In this document: in pieces, positions 28,038 through 37,519 of the stretch | Position numbering within the stretch: the stretch's first letter is position 1 | Layout of the letters: each line of letters opens with the position of its first letter | Origin: Streptomyces fumigatiscleroticus | GTDB taxonomy: Bacteria; Actinomycetota; Actinomycetes; Streptomycetales; Streptomycetaceae | NCBI RefSeq assembly: GCF_014647975.1 | Contig: NZ_BMQF01000015.1 | Coordinates: 62,001-126,000, forward strand | Length of the DNA: 64,000 nt | Reading direction: 5' to 3' | Position numbers and translations under genes: made by a program | Notes under the pieces: model-generated | Seen by the model: only the letters and a program-made list of their open reading frames with translations | Database searches by the model: none | What the model was told of the DNA's origin: nothing

Positions 28038-29639
28038 ATGACGTTCCGCTTGCGCGCTGTGCGTGCGCTCGTGCTGCTGGCCGGCTTCTATCTGCTGGGT
28101 GCGGTCCTGCTGGCGGCCATGGCGGTGCTCGACTGGCTGCTGGTGACACACCTGCTCACCGCGCGGGCAGTCTGGTTCGAAGGCATGGTCCTGACCGTCA
28201 CCGTCCTGCTCGCGGCGACGATTCTGCGGGGCATGTTCGCCTTTCTGCGGGCCGGGCGTCTGGGCCCGGTGCCACACGCGGTGGCGGTCGCGCCGGACGA
28301 CCAACCCGAACTGTGGGAACAGGTGTGCGCCGCCGCCGAGGTGGCGGGTGAGCGACCGCCGGACGAGCTCTACCTGGTCGGAGACGTCAACGCAGGGGTC
28401 GCCGAACAGAGCCGCCTGCTGGGACTGCGGCCCGGACGCCGTCGTATGCTCCTGGGCCTGCCGCTGCTCGCCGGGCTGACCATCCCGCGACTGCGCGCCG
28501 TCCTCGCCCACGAGTTCGGGCACTACGGCAACCGCGACACCCGGCTCGGCGGTGTCACGATGCGCGGCCGGGAAGCGGTACTGCACACGGTGGAGGCCTT
28601 CCGCCAGGGCGGCACCCGGATGCATCACGTGATCGGCGCGCTGTACGTCGGCTACGCCCGGATGTTCCTGCGTGCATCGCAGTCCGTGGCCCGCCACCAG
28701 GAGCTCGCCGCCGACCGCGTAGCCGCCCGGCATGCGGGCCGCGACGCGACGGCCGCCGCGCTGCGCACCCTGCCGGTACTCGGCGCCGCGCACACCCACT
28801 ACCTCGAGACGTACGCCGGAATGGGCGAGCCGCTGGAAGCGCTGCCGCCGGTGGGTGAGGTGCACGGTGGGTTCCGGCGGCTACTGGCCGCCCGGACAGG
28901 GGAACAGCTCGCCGCGCTCGTCGCCGGGAAGCGTCCGCCGCGTCCGCACCCCTACGACTCCCACCCGCCGACCGCCGAACGGATCGCCCTGATCGAGAGG
29001 CTGCCCGCCGACGGCCGGACCGACGAGCCGGCCGGCAAGCCGGCCGCGCTCACTCTGCTGCGCGACCCGGACCGCGTGTTCGCCGCGCTGGAGACGCGCA
29101 CGCTGTCGCCGGAGGCAGCGGGGATGCGACGCATGAGCTGGGACGACCTCGTCGTGGCCCGCGCGGTCGCCGATGCCGAAGGCTGGTCCCGGCCGTTGCG
29201 GCTCGCCGTGGCCAGGGCACTGCGCTCCTCGGCGCCGGACGCGGACGGGGCGGCGTCCGTACGCCAGGGCGCCACGGCCGGAAAGGCGGCCAACGACGAG
29301 CTGCCCAGCCTGGAGGAGGTGCTCGACGCGTTCGACCGCGGCTTGCTGTGGATGGCGGTGGCGGACCGCATGCCCAAGCCGCCTCAGGCGGCGCGACTGA
29401 TCGGGCCGTCGGCCCGCAACTTCATCCGGCCCAGGATCTTCGACGGACTCGCCGGCATGGTCCACCTCCGCCTCGTCCGGTCCGGACACGCCACCGCGGA
29501 CATCGCGTGGTCGGGGCAGCCCGGACTCGCCCTGCCCGAGGCGTGGGAGAGGGACATGGACGACGCCCTCGACGCGGCCGTGGCCGACACGCCCGACACC
29601 AAGCCCCTGCGCGCGCTGCTCGCCGGCTGCGATACGTGA
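28038..29639 (+). CDS. M48-family membrane zinc metallopeptidase
   Basis: A 533-aa protein. Two N-terminal membrane segments (about residues 9-33 and 48-70) precede the zinc site HEFGH (158-162) within RAVLAHEFGHYGNRDTRL. The third ligand is likely the Glu in HQELAADRVAARHAG (~221). A long C-terminal region (HPYDSHPPTAERI and beyond) lacks other known domains. M48 enzymes act on membrane or unfolded proteins (HtpX-like). The ATG at 28038 follows GGGGGAGATC. It is a solitary gene. Confidence 0.9.
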   Translation: MTFRLRAVRALVLLAGFYLLGAVLLAAMAVLDWLLVTHLLTARAVWFEGMVLTVTVLLAATILRGMFAFLRAGRLGPVPHAVAVAPDDQPELWEQVCAAAEVAGERPPDELYLVGDVNAGVAEQSRLLGLRPGRRRMLLGLPLLAGLTIPRLRAVLAHEFGHYGNRDTRLGGVTMRGREAVLHTVEAFRQGGTRMHHVIGALYVGYARMFLRASQSVARHQELAADRVAARHAGRDATAAALRTLPVLGAAHTHYLETYAGMGEPLEALPPVGEVHGGFRRLLAARTGEQLAALVAGKRPPRPHPYDSHPPTAERIALIERLPADGRTDEPAGKPAALTLLRDPDRVFAALETRTLSPEAAGMRRMSWDDLVVARAVADAEGWSRPLRLAVARALRSSAPDADGAASVRQGATAGKAANDELPSLEEVLDAFDRGLLWMAVADRMPKPPQAARLIGPSARNFIRPRIFDGLAGMVHLRLVRSGHATADIAWSGQPGLALPEAWERDMDDALDAAVADTPDTKPLRALLAGCDT

Positions 29640-29803
29640 TCCAGAAGGGGATGGCCCTTCTTCCGTGAGATCGCGAGTCAGCCTGAGGGTTTGTGTCTGT
29701 GCGGGTCATGTGGGGGATAGAGGCCTTCGCGTTCTTTCTGGGTGTGGCAGGTCCGGCAGGCCGGGAAGTCGCCGTTGCTGATGACGGCACGGAGGGTGAG
29801 CAC

Positions 29804-29923
29804 GGCTCCGGCTCCGGCTCCGGCTCCGGCTTCGGCTTCGGCTTCGGCTTCGGCTCCGGCTCCGGCTCCGGCTTCGGCTTCGGCTTCGGCTCCGGCTCCG
29901 GCTTCGGCTCCGGCTCCGGCTTC
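29804..29923 (+). repeat. Hexanucleotide tandem repeat, 20 copies
   Basis: Twenty contiguous units of GGCTCC or GGCTTC (120 bp), arranged in blocks of each variant. All frames stay open, giving Gly-Ser/Gly-Phe on +, and Ala-Glu/Ala-Gly or Ser-Arg on the minus strand. A minus-strand frame through it (29678-30061) continues to VISNGDFPACRTCHTQKE, a CxxC-like end that may be the tail of a small gene. Copy number is likely variable between strains. Confidence 0.92.
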
Positions 29924-29999
29924 GGGGACGCTCCATCGGCTGCCGGTGATGTCGAGGACCGACCGGCGGGCCGCCGCGGACAAAGCCTGGTGAGGCGGT

Positions 30000-30700
30000 G
30001 GCGGGGTGGAAGCAGATGTAGACGGGGTAGGTGGTGTCCTCGCCCTTGAGCACGTCGGCATCCGGAGTCAACACCAGCTCGTCCTGCCCGGCCGGCACCT
30101 CCGCCTGCACGGGTGCCGGCTTGCCCGCCTCCCCCGTACCCGGCTCCTGCCCCAGCACCCGCCTCGGCCGCCTCCGCGGCAGCCGCCCGGCCGACCGCGG
30201 CCGTCCGGGACCTGGCGGCGCTCGCCGGCGCCGCCTCCCCTGGCTGGAGTCCCACATCAGCGGCTCGGGCGCCTCGAAGACCGCGCCCTGGGCGCCCGCG
30301 TCGAGGGCCTGGGGGCCGCCCTCGTTGGTTGCCTGCACCTTCAGGCCGTCCGCGGACAGTTTCATCCGCAGCTCGGCCAGGTCCTCGCTCGCCGCCGCCT
30401 CGGCCGTCTTGACCACCGGCAGCTGGGTGAAGCCGTCCTCCTGCCCCGTCATCCGCGGGTCCACATCGGGCAGCACCGACGCATATGTGGCCACCGCCCC
30501 TCCAGCTGCGGCTTCGGCAGCACAGTGGGCCACGACAGGCTCAGCTCACGCCCGGCCCGCTGCTCCATCCGCACCAGCGGCGCCGTGCCGCCCCCGGAGA
30601 ACTCCACACCCACCGTGGACGCCTTCGCAGCGACCATGCCGTCGCCGGTCGCCACCAGATCCGTGTCCACGCGCTGCCAGCACGCGGCGGCGGCATGATC
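30000..30700 (-). pseudogene. Remnant of a large LamG/RHS-type secreted (toxin-like) protein, N-terminal part
   Basis: Pieces in the right order, but two frames, match the early part of Streptomyces RHS/LamG proteins: CWQRVDTDLVATGDGMVAAK, then LSLSWPTVLPKPQLEG, ATYASVLPDVDPRM, FTQLPVVKT, ALDAGAQGAVFEAPEPLMWD and ELVLTPDADVLKGEDTTYPVYI. After YPVYI the similarity ends at the repeat-rich region. The whole RHS/LamG and C-terminal toxin part (over 1,000 residues in relatives) is gone. An Imm1 immunity gene stands 3 kb away. Confidence 0.65.
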
Positions 30701-31115
30701 GTCGCACTTCACCGGCGATCGGCAGCGGCACCGTCCCGGCGAGATGCCCGCCACCGAACCGGACCGGCACGAGCCACACGACTGACATCCGGCCCGCAAC
30801 TGGCCTACCTCGTCGACAAGTTCCGGCCATGCGCCGCCCTCGGCCTCCACCGGGCCACCGTCCGACACCTTCGCAAGAAGGTCACGGATGCGGAGCACGA
30901 CCACCCGGAACGGGCAGCCGCCCGGAAGAAACGACGCCGTCACCTGGGGACGAGGCCGCCCTCGTAGTTCTGCGGCCGTCGATGAAGCGCATGGACCACC
31001 CGCGTCGCGGAGATCGTCGCCGCTCCTCGTCTGGTTCGCCGCAGCGGCCTCGTCCCTCGTCACCGCGGCCGGCCTCACCGTCGTCGGTGGCGGCGAGTCC
31101 GGCTGTCGCGCCCGG
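30701..31115. other. Gene-free stretch beside the toxin-like relic
   Basis: The minus strand may hold traces of the signal-peptide region of the relic, but no frame is convincing. Nothing else was recognised. Confidence 0.4.
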
Positions 31116-33077
31116 TCAGTTGGAGAAGTAGAAGTACTTCCAGGCGCCGTGGGTCGTGGTGTTCACCGTGTCCCCGGAATCGCTGTTGACGTAGGAGGAA
31201 CGGACCCGGGCGCGGACGCCGGACTGGCCGGCGTGGCCCAGGTTGACGACGGACTTGCCGTTGCTGCCGAGCGTGAAGTACTCGGTGGCCGTGGTGTACC
31301 ACTTGCCGCCCGAGTACACCTGGAGCTGGAGCCGCTGCTTGCGGTTCTTGTGGTAGCTCATCGTCGTCGTGGAGATGACGTCGGTGTTCTTGTGGAAGTA
31401 CTGGTACGTCGTGGAGCCGATCTTGGCGGTCTTGTAGTGCTTGGACAGCGTCGTGGAGACCTTCACCCTGGCATAGGCCGTGGACGTGACCGACCTGGAG
31501 GCGTAGCGGGCGTCGCCCTTGAACACCGCGGTCAGCTTGATGTCGCGGCTCATGTCGAGCTTGACGGCCAGGTTGCCCTTGGAGTTGACCTTGCCGCTCT
31601 TCACCAGCTTCTTCGGCTTGTCGGCGCCGAAGGGGTCGGCCCAGATCTCCACGGTCCGGTTCTTGTAGGTGGTGCCGAGGTGGGCGGTGAAGGTGACATC
31701 GGTGCCGTAGGAGTAGACCTTGCCGTTGTTGTTCAGTGTCAGGGCCGGCTTGGCGCGCGAGACCTCGACGCTGTCGGAGGCCGTCGCCGCGGTGTGGGAG
31801 GTGTCGCCCGCGTAGGTCACCTTGTACGTGACCTTGCCGCCGGCCGGCGGGGTGTCCGTGAAGGAGAACGTGCCGCCGGTGCCGAGGCGCTTGGTGCCGA
31901 GCGACTTGCCGTTCGGCGACTCCAGGTCGGTGCGGGTGACGGTCAGCGGGGTGCCGGCGGGCAGGGCGAGGCCGGAGGTGAGCGAGCCCTTGACCGTGAG
32001 GGACTTGGCACGGGTCGCGGTCTTGGGGGCATCGACCTTCAGGGTGTCGATGTACTTGCGGGGCTCGTCGACGACATGAAACTGGGTCCCCTCGCCGGAT
32101 CCCGTCAGCACGAACAGCTTCCCACCGTCGGACGACCAGGTGATCGAGTGCCCGAACCAGGGCATCCAGGCGTACGACAGGTTGCGGACACTGGCCGGCC
32201 GGCCGGGGTCGCTGCTGAAGACGTAGGTGTCTCCGAGGTCGTCGGTGTCCAGGACGGTGGCCGCGACCGTGCCGTCCGGTGCGATGCTGACCGTCTCCGG
32301 TTCGGAGGCGACGGGGTAGCTGCGCACCTGCTCAAGGTCGGCGAGCCGGTACTCGGTCAGCGCCCGGTTGCCGGGCCCGGCCACGACGACGTTCAGGCCG
32401 TCCGGGGTGAGAGCGGCGTCGCGGTAGAAGCCGCCCTTGTCCGCGGAGACGCGGATGGCCGGGGTGCCGGAGGAGATGTCGTAGACGATGATCGGGCCGG
32501 AGCTGATGCCCGCGTCGAGCGCGAGCAGCGTGCCCGGGTTGTCGGGGTCGGCATAGAGCCTGGGCGGGCTGGCGAAGTCGTGGCCGGCTGCCAGATCGAG
32601 CCTCACCGTCGGCGTCTGGGCGGTCAGGTCGATGACGCCGAGCCCGGAGTCCCACTGGTCGCCGTAGCCGAACCACAGCCTGCCGTCGGCGTAGGCGAGC
32701 CGGGACGGGACCGTCTTGTCGCCGGTCGGGTACTCGGCGGTCCGCGTGAGTGTCGCCGTGTCGAACGCGACGATCCGGTCGGCGCCGGGGACCGCGGCGT
32801 ACAGCGTGCCGGCATCCGGGCTCAGTTCCAGGTCACGGACCTGAGGCAGGCCGGTGAGGGTGGCGGTGACCTTGCCGGTCCGGTCGGTGACGACGATCCG
32901 GTCCTGGTCCCGGTCGCTGAAGTACAGCCGCTGGTGGACGCCGTCGAAGACGGTGTCGCTCGCGCTCGAGACCGCGATGGGCCTGGCGGAGTCGGCGGAC
33001 GCCGGTGCGGTGGTCAGCACCACCGAGGCGAAGACGGCCGCCAGCGCTGTTGCGGTCGGAAGAAGGTGCTTGCGCAC
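31116..33077 (-). CDS. Secreted beta-propeller protein with Ig-like repeats
   Basis: A ~653-aa secreted protein. The signal peptide is RKHLLPTATALAAVFASVV followed by APASA-DSA. Residues ~40-320 form a YncE-like beta-propeller (DTVFDGVHQRLYFSDRDQDR, SPDAGTLYAAVPGADRIVAFD). Then come bacterial Ig-like domains (VKGSLTSGLALPAGTPLTV, PAGGKVTYKVTYAGDTSHTA) and a C-terminal region rich in YHKNRKQRLQLQVYSGGKWY. The GTG at 33077 gives a compact signal peptide; ATG 33110 is the alternative. Probably extracellular, binding or structural; no catalytic motif. Confidence 0.88.
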   Translation of the reverse strand: MRKHLLPTATALAAVFASVVLTTAPASADSARPIAVSSASDTVFDGVHQRLYFSDRDQDRIVVTDRTGKVTATLTGLPQVRDLELSPDAGTLYAAVPGADRIVAFDTATLTRTAEYPTGDKTVPSRLAYADGRLWFGYGDQWDSGLGVIDLTAQTPTVRLDLAAGHDFASPPRLYADPDNPGTLLALDAGISSGPIIVYDISSGTPAIRVSADKGGFYRDAALTPDGLNVVVAGPGNRALTEYRLADLEQVRSYPVASEPETVSIAPDGTVAATVLDTDDLGDTYVFSSDPGRPASVRNLSYAWMPWFGHSITWSSDGGKLFVLTGSGEGTQFHVVDEPRKYIDTLKVDAPKTATRAKSLTVKGSLTSGLALPAGTPLTVTRTDLESPNGKSLGTKRLGTGGTFSFTDTPPAGGKVTYKVTYAGDTSHTAATASDSVEVSRAKPALTLNNNGKVYSYGTDVTFTAHLGTTYKNRTVEIWADPFGADKPKKLVKSGKVNSKGNLAVKLDMSRDIKLTAVFKGDARYASRSVTSTAYARVKVSTTLSKHYKTAKIGSTTYQYFHKNTDVISTTTMSYHKNRKQRLQLQVYSGGKWYTTATEYFTLGSNGKSVVNLGHAGQSGVRARVRSSYVNSDSGDTVNTTTHGAWKYFYFSN

Positions 33078-33209
33078 GGAAGTTTCGAACCCCCCGGAAC
33101 GAAAAGACATGGGTGCCAGTGCATGGGGTGGGTGACGGCGATGTGCGTGACCCACGCGCCGCGTATGGCGAGTGAGCGCAGAATAAGTCATGCCACTGAC
33201 AACATGAAC

Positions 33210-33308
33210 GGCGCCCCGGTCATCGAACCGGCGCCCCGGTCATCGAACCGGCACCCCGGTCATCGGGCCGGCGTCCTGGTCATCGAACCGGCGCCCCGGT
33301 CATCGGGG
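33210..33308 (+). repeat. 20-bp tandem repeat, about five copies
   Basis: The unit GGCGCCCCGGTCATCGAACC recurs five times; copies three to five differ by one to three bases and the last is incomplete. It lies upstream of the beta-propeller gene's start. The unit contains GGCGCC, so the array can fold. Function unknown. Confidence 0.92.
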
Positions 33309-33787
33309 GCGGATCCGGCCTCCGCCACGTCGCCCTGCTCCTGCGGCGGCGCATGTTTCCCCGCGCCATTCCCCTGCCCCGTCGCCCGCCTCGGCCCAAG
33401 AGCCGACATGCCGACGCGCTCCTCCGCCGCACCGCGCTCATCCCTGCCCACCGGCGGTGACGACCACGACCCCGGTGACGTGACTGCCGCACCACACGGC
33501 GACGAGTTCGTCACAACCGGCCGGCCCTGCTCGATAGCCGGTCTTCCGGAGCGCCTGGGTGAAGGTGTCTCTGTACCTCTCTGGCCGCCTTCAGGTGTAC
33601 GCCGACACCTGGCGGGGCCGGGGCACAAGGCAGGCTCAGTTGACCCGAACCGGCGGCCATGAGGAGAGACGCGGGAGCAGGCACGCACTCGCCAAGTGGT
33701 CATGGGACATCGGCACTCGCATGATCACCCCAGAAGACTCGGCAGCTGCACGGCGGCCTTCGCTGGACCGCGCCGTGCGACAGGGCA
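33309..33787. other. Gene-free stretch
   Basis: About 480 bp between the tandem repeat and the Imm1 stop codon. No similarity in any frame and no clear promoter or terminator were seen. Confidence 0.4.
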
Positions 33788-34216
33788 TCACCGAAGCTCC
33801 GGTTCCTGCCATCGGATGCACGTCGGCCGCTGTCCGCCAGAAGCCAGAAACTCCGTCACGGCCTGACGCGCCAGAGCGATGGGGACCTCCGAGCGGTCGG
33901 GGAAGTCGTTGCCACCCCCTACGAGGTGGTAGTGAACGCTCCCTCGCCCCGGCGAACCGCCGAGGGAAACAACGGTTCCCTCCTCGTCCACGAAGCTGAG
34001 GACGCCGAGCTGGAGATCCCCGTTCATGCCAACCCGCAGTTCGTGATCCGGGACTCCCGACACAAGATGCGGCCGATCCAACGAGTAGAGCACGGCCAGG
34101 TCCGAATCCGAGTCGGCGAGAAGTGCGTCGATGAAGGCGTCAACCTCATCGAGCGAGAGTACGGGCCTCTCGTCCTCGTGCCCTTGTCGATGGAAAGCTT
34201 CAGCTTTTCCTTGCAC
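33788..34216 (-). CDS. Imm1-family immunity protein
   Basis: A 142-aa protein matching the Imm1 family of polymorphic toxin immunity proteins: LSLDEVDAFIDALLA, LRVGMNGDLQLGVLSF, GRGSVHYHLVGGGNDFP, SEVPIALARQAVTEFLASGG and RPTCIRWQ. Imm1 proteins neutralise nuclease or deaminase toxins by direct binding. The GTG at 34216 is chosen because AGGGAAGAGG lies upstream and the first residues (QGKAEAFHRQGHEDERP) fit the family. The in-frame extension upstream contains a GVSQRTVWNRL helix-turn-helix trace and looks like a relic of another gene. No intact toxin is nearby. Confidence 0.82.
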   Translation of the reverse strand: MQGKAEAFHRQGHEDERPVLSLDEVDAFIDALLADSDSDLAVLYSLDRPHLVSGVPDHELRVGMNGDLQLGVLSFVDEEGTVVSLGGSPGRGSVHYHLVGGGNDFPDRSEVPIALARQAVTEFLASGGQRPTCIRWQEPELR

Positions 34217-34439
34217 TGCCTCTTCCCTCACGGGCCGACGATGCGAGCTCGCCTTCCGGCTGGAGTCCTCCGTCGCCGGCCTCGCTGTGCCACCCCACGT
34301 CGCGAGCGCCTCGCGAATCTCCCGGGTCATTCGAGAACGCGGCCGCGGCTCCGTCCGGCCCTCATCACGCGCCGCGGACAACCGGTTCCACACCGTACGC
34401 TGCGACACACCCAACACCGAAACCGCCGGCCGCACATGG

Positions 34440-34867
34440 GGTGTGCCCAGCGCGGGACCTGGTGCAATGCCGAGCGTCCCGGCGACTGGACACTCGTGGA
34501 GCGTCACTTCCTCGACGGGCACACCGAGTCCGGGTGGGCTGCCGACGCCCGCCCGGGCGGCTACGGCCCCCACTCCCGCCGCTCGGTCGTGGCCACCACC
34601 GGCCCAGCCGCGTCGCCGGAGGGAGCCACCTGGTACCTGATCACCAATCTGCCCCACCCCGACGCAGCCCGCACCGCCACCAGCACCAACCGCCCCGCTG
34701 ACCCGTGGCCTTACGCATCATCCGCGCCTGGCTCACCCCCGCCATCGCCTCAACCGGTGGTGGCAGGCCTGGACGGACAAGGACCCGCCCTCCGAGCTGC
34801 AAGCACTGATCGACGCCGCCGGAGACGGCCTTGACCTCTCCTGCCGAATCCCACGAACTACCGGTAG
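34440..34867 (+). mobile_element. IS701-like transposase C-terminal relic
   Basis: Pieces in two frames resemble the C-terminal half of IS701-type transposases: DWTLVERHFLDGHTESGWAA and ATWYLITNLPHP, then RIIRAWLTPAI, RWWQAWTDKDPPSELQALID up to a stop at 34865-34867. The catalytic DDE region and the middle between the two parts are missing. Confidence 0.6.
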
Positions 34868-35046
34868 ACACGGTTCCTGGAACACGGTCGTGCGCGCCCG
34901 GGACACCAGGACATCCCCGGAGTCGGCGCCGGCGAGAGCACCGAGGATCCACGATCGCCGGAACTTCCTGCCCCAGACGCCTCCTGGAACTCCCGTCCTC
35001 GGCGCACCGCGCCCGTGGTACCCCGTACTCCCGGCTGCCGCGGCGA

Positions 35047-35961
35047 TCACGTCCCCTCGTTGCCGCGCAGTTCCTCCACCGCGCTGCGGGCAGCGGCTCC
35101 GATGACGGCGTCGGCACGCGGGAGTCTGCTGTCGGCGCGGGCCGCCTGGGTGAACACCACAGCGGTGTACGCACTGCCGTCGGCCAGTTCGACCACTCCG
35201 GCCTCGTGGCGCATGGACCCGAACGTCCCGGTCTTCCCTGACACGGTCACGTCGTCGTAGGGGAATCCGGAGGCGAGCCGGTGCCCCCACGGCTGTTTGC
35301 CCATGGTGTCGCGCATGAACGCACAGCTCTCCGCGGAGGCCGCCTGATCGGTCCAGATCGCCCGCAGCAGCCGGGCCATGTCCGCCGGCGTGGAGGAGGC
35401 CTTGGTCAGCGGGTCGTAGACGACCGCGGGCACCGTCGTGTCGTTGTCCGCGAGGTGTTTCATCGCGGCGCTCAGCGACTCGGCTCCGGTCTCCGTCATC
35501 AACCGCTCGAACGTGGTGGCCGCCCCGCCCTGAATGAGCGTGTCCGGCATGCCGAGGCTTCGGCATGCCGCCTCGACCGCTGCGGTGCCGATCCGGCGCA
35601 GTACCACATGGGCGGCGGTGTTGTCGGAGACGGTCATCATGAGGACGACGAGGTCACGCAGCGACATCGAGACCTCATCCCGGAGGACGGAGAGGCCGGT
35701 CGGCCCGGGAATCCGGTCCGCCGCGCCGACGGTCACCCGCTGGCGCGGATCGATGGCCCCGCTGTCCGCCAGACGGCAGAAGGTGACCATCAGGGGCACC
35801 TTGTAGACGGAACCCACGGGCACCGGCTCGTCGGGGTCGATCGTCACGCACGCCGCCGGCCGGCGCACCTCGGCCACGTGCAGCCAGCCGCGGACCCCGG
35901 CGTCGGCGAACATGTCGCGGATCCTGCGCCGCGCGTCGCTCTCCCACCTGGCCCCGCTCAT
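35047..35961 (-). CDS. Beta-lactamase-like serine hydrolase lacking the general-base Glu motif
   Basis: A 304-aa protein with the penicillin-recognising fold: Ser51-V-Y-Lys54, SDN at 112-114 and KTG at 243-245. The omega-loop ExxLN motif of class A enzymes is absent; the corresponding region reads VYDPLTKASSTPADMARLL. No signal peptide precedes the domain, so it may be cytosolic. It could be a DD-peptidase- or esterase-like hydrolase rather than a true beta-lactamase. It overlaps the LysR gene upstream by 4 bp, so the two are co-transcribed. Confidence 0.85.
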   Translation of the reverse strand: MSGARWESDARRRIRDMFADAGVRGWLHVAEVRRPAACVTIDPDEPVPVGSVYKVPLMVTFCRLADSGAIDPRQRVTVGAADRIPGPTGLSVLRDEVSMSLRDLVVLMMTVSDNTAAHVVLRRIGTAAVEAACRSLGMPDTLIQGGAATTFERLMTETGAESLSAAMKHLADNDTTVPAVVYDPLTKASSTPADMARLLRAIWTDQAASAESCAFMRDTMGKQPWGHRLASGFPYDDVTVSGKTGTFGSMRHEAGVVELADGSAYTAVVFTQAARADSRLPRADAVIGAAARSAVEELRGNEGT

Positions 35962-36830
35962 GCCGCTGCCTGCACGGACAGGGCCTCCACCAGCAGGTGC
36001 GCCGTCCGCGCGGTCCGCTCGCAGTCCGGCCGCCGGGGGTTCCACACCACCCTCAGCCGCAGCGGCAGGGGCGGGTCGACCGCTTCGACGCGCTCGACGC
36101 CGTCGGCGGTCAGCGTGCGGTCGGCCGTGACCAGCACCGCCTGGCCCGCCGCCACCAGGGCCAGACCGGCGCGCTCGTCGGAGACCACGACGGTCTCCAT
36201 CCGGCGCCCGCGGCTGGCCAGGGTGTCGACGAACAGGTCATACGCCGCCGGGGCCTCCTCGCGCGGACGGACCGCGACGGGCAGCCGCCCGGGACCGCGC
36301 CGGGAGCCGGCATCGCGGTTCGCGGGGCAGAGGAACCAGGTCGGGAAGAGCACCACCGGGCCCGCGGCCAGGCCGTGCAGCACCGACGGGTGCCGGATCA
36401 CCGCGACGTCCAGCCGCCCCGCCGCGGTCTCGGACAGCAGCGTGGCGGTCGGGGCCGTCACCACACTGATCCGGTTCCGCTCCCCGGCACGGGCGGTCGC
36501 CGCGGCTGTGGCCGCGGCGACCCAGGCCGGTATCTCGGGCGCCAGGCCCAGCCGGAGCCGACGGCCGTCGGCCTGCTCGCGTGCCCCGGCCTCCCGGAGC
36601 TCGGTGAGCGCGGCCAGCGCGCGGCGCGCGTGCGGCAGCAGCAGTGATCCCTCGTCGGTGAGGGTGACACCCCGGTCGCGGTCGAAGAGGCGCACGCCCA
36701 GCAGCGCCTCCAGTCGGCGCAGCCCCTGGGACAGGGGCGGTTGCGTGATGCCCACGCGCTGCGCGGCGGCCCCGAAGTGTTCCTCCTCCGCCAGCGCGAC
36801 AAAAATCTCCAGGTGTCGTTCCGTCAGCAA
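35958..36830 (-). CDS. LysR-family transcriptional regulator
   Basis: A 290-aa LysR protein. The HTH is HLEIFVALAEEEHFGAAAQ followed by GITQPPLSQGLRRLEALL and VRLFDRDRGVTLT. The co-inducer domain starts at RLRLGLAPEIPAW. The TTG at 36830 is taken as the start because AGGAGG lies 4 nt upstream (36835-36840); CTG at 36827 is also possible. It is in one operon with the serine hydrolase rather than divergent from it, unlike the AmpR-AmpC arrangement. Confidence 0.88.
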   Translation of the reverse strand: MLTERHLEIFVALAEEEHFGAAAQRVGITQPPLSQGLRRLEALLGVRLFDRDRGVTLTDEGSLLLPHARRALAALTELREAGAREQADGRRLRLGLAPEIPAWVAAATAAATARAGERNRISVVTAPTATLLSETAAGRLDVAVIRHPSVLHGLAAGPVVLFPTWFLCPANRDAGSRRGPGRLPVAVRPREEAPAAYDLFVDTLASRGRRMETVVVSDERAGLALVAAGQAVLVTADRTLTADGVERVEAVDPPLPLRLRVVWNPRRPDCERTARTAHLLVEALSVQAAA

Positions 36831-37301
36831 TGTGCCTCCTGAAGTCGGCTGATACCGGATGTGAATCGCATCAGAGCCGAGAGCGTATTCGACATCCGGC
36901 ACCCCACGGTTTTGACTGTGCCGCGGGCCACCTGAGCGGCGATGGCAGGTGACCACCGGACCGACGTACCTCCGCGGAGCCGGGCACCCCCGCCGCACAG
37001 ATGTGGCCGGGCCGTCCCGCCCCGCCGCGTCTCCGGCGCACGGGCCCGGTACGGCCGCGACCCGGCGCCTGCACCGCCGAAACCGCCCTCCGACGGCGGC
37101 AAGTGACCCCGGGTCACGCGACACGGCCTACCGAAACACCGGAGGAGAGGGCTTTGCGGTACCAGGAGACCCGGACGAGCCGCGTCACGCGCCGCCGACG
37201 GGGACGCGTGACGCGGGCGGCGTACGTGCGCCGCCTCCGCCGCCCGCCATCCTGCTGTCGGCAGGCGGCGGTCACGCGGGCGCTTACGTGTCAGCGACGC
37301 C

Positions 37302-37325
37302 GACGTCGTCGGCGCCGACGACGTC
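37302..37325. repeat. 24-bp perfect palindrome
   Basis: The sequence GACGTCGTCGGC is followed at once by its exact reverse complement, giving a loop-free 24-bp dyad with a GGCGCC centre. Operators of dimeric regulators have this form; it is 269 bp upstream of the beta-lactamase start. Confidence 0.9.
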
Positions 37326-37519
37326 ACGGCTCCACAGGTCACCGCGCCGCGCGGTCGCATCGAAGAGCCTCGGGAGAAACGGCGACATGCCGCAGGCCGC
37401 CTGGCTCCTCGGGCCCGACGTCCGCCGCTTCTTCCCCCAGTCGTGCCACACCGGGCCCGGGACCCCCTAGGCCGGACTTCCATCACCTCGACGGGGAACG
37501 TGGACCACCTCGTCGAGCC

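Noticed and set aside
29804-29923. Gly-Ser/Gly-Phe or Arg-Ser rich structural protein
   Set aside because: All frames through a pure hexamer repeat stay open automatically; no flanking domain supports translation of a structural protein.
33210-33308. CRISPR array
   Set aside because: Units are contiguous 20-bp copies with no unique spacers, and no cas genes are nearby.
30888-33662. A 924-residue + strand frame opposite the beta-propeller gene
   Set aside because: It is the antisense of a clear secreted protein, valine/glycine/arginine-rich without motifs, as expected for high-GC antisense frames.
35047-35961. Functional class A beta-lactamase
   Set aside because: SxxK, SDN and KTG are present but the Glu-containing omega-loop motif and a signal peptide are missing, so only a serine-hydrolase call is justified.
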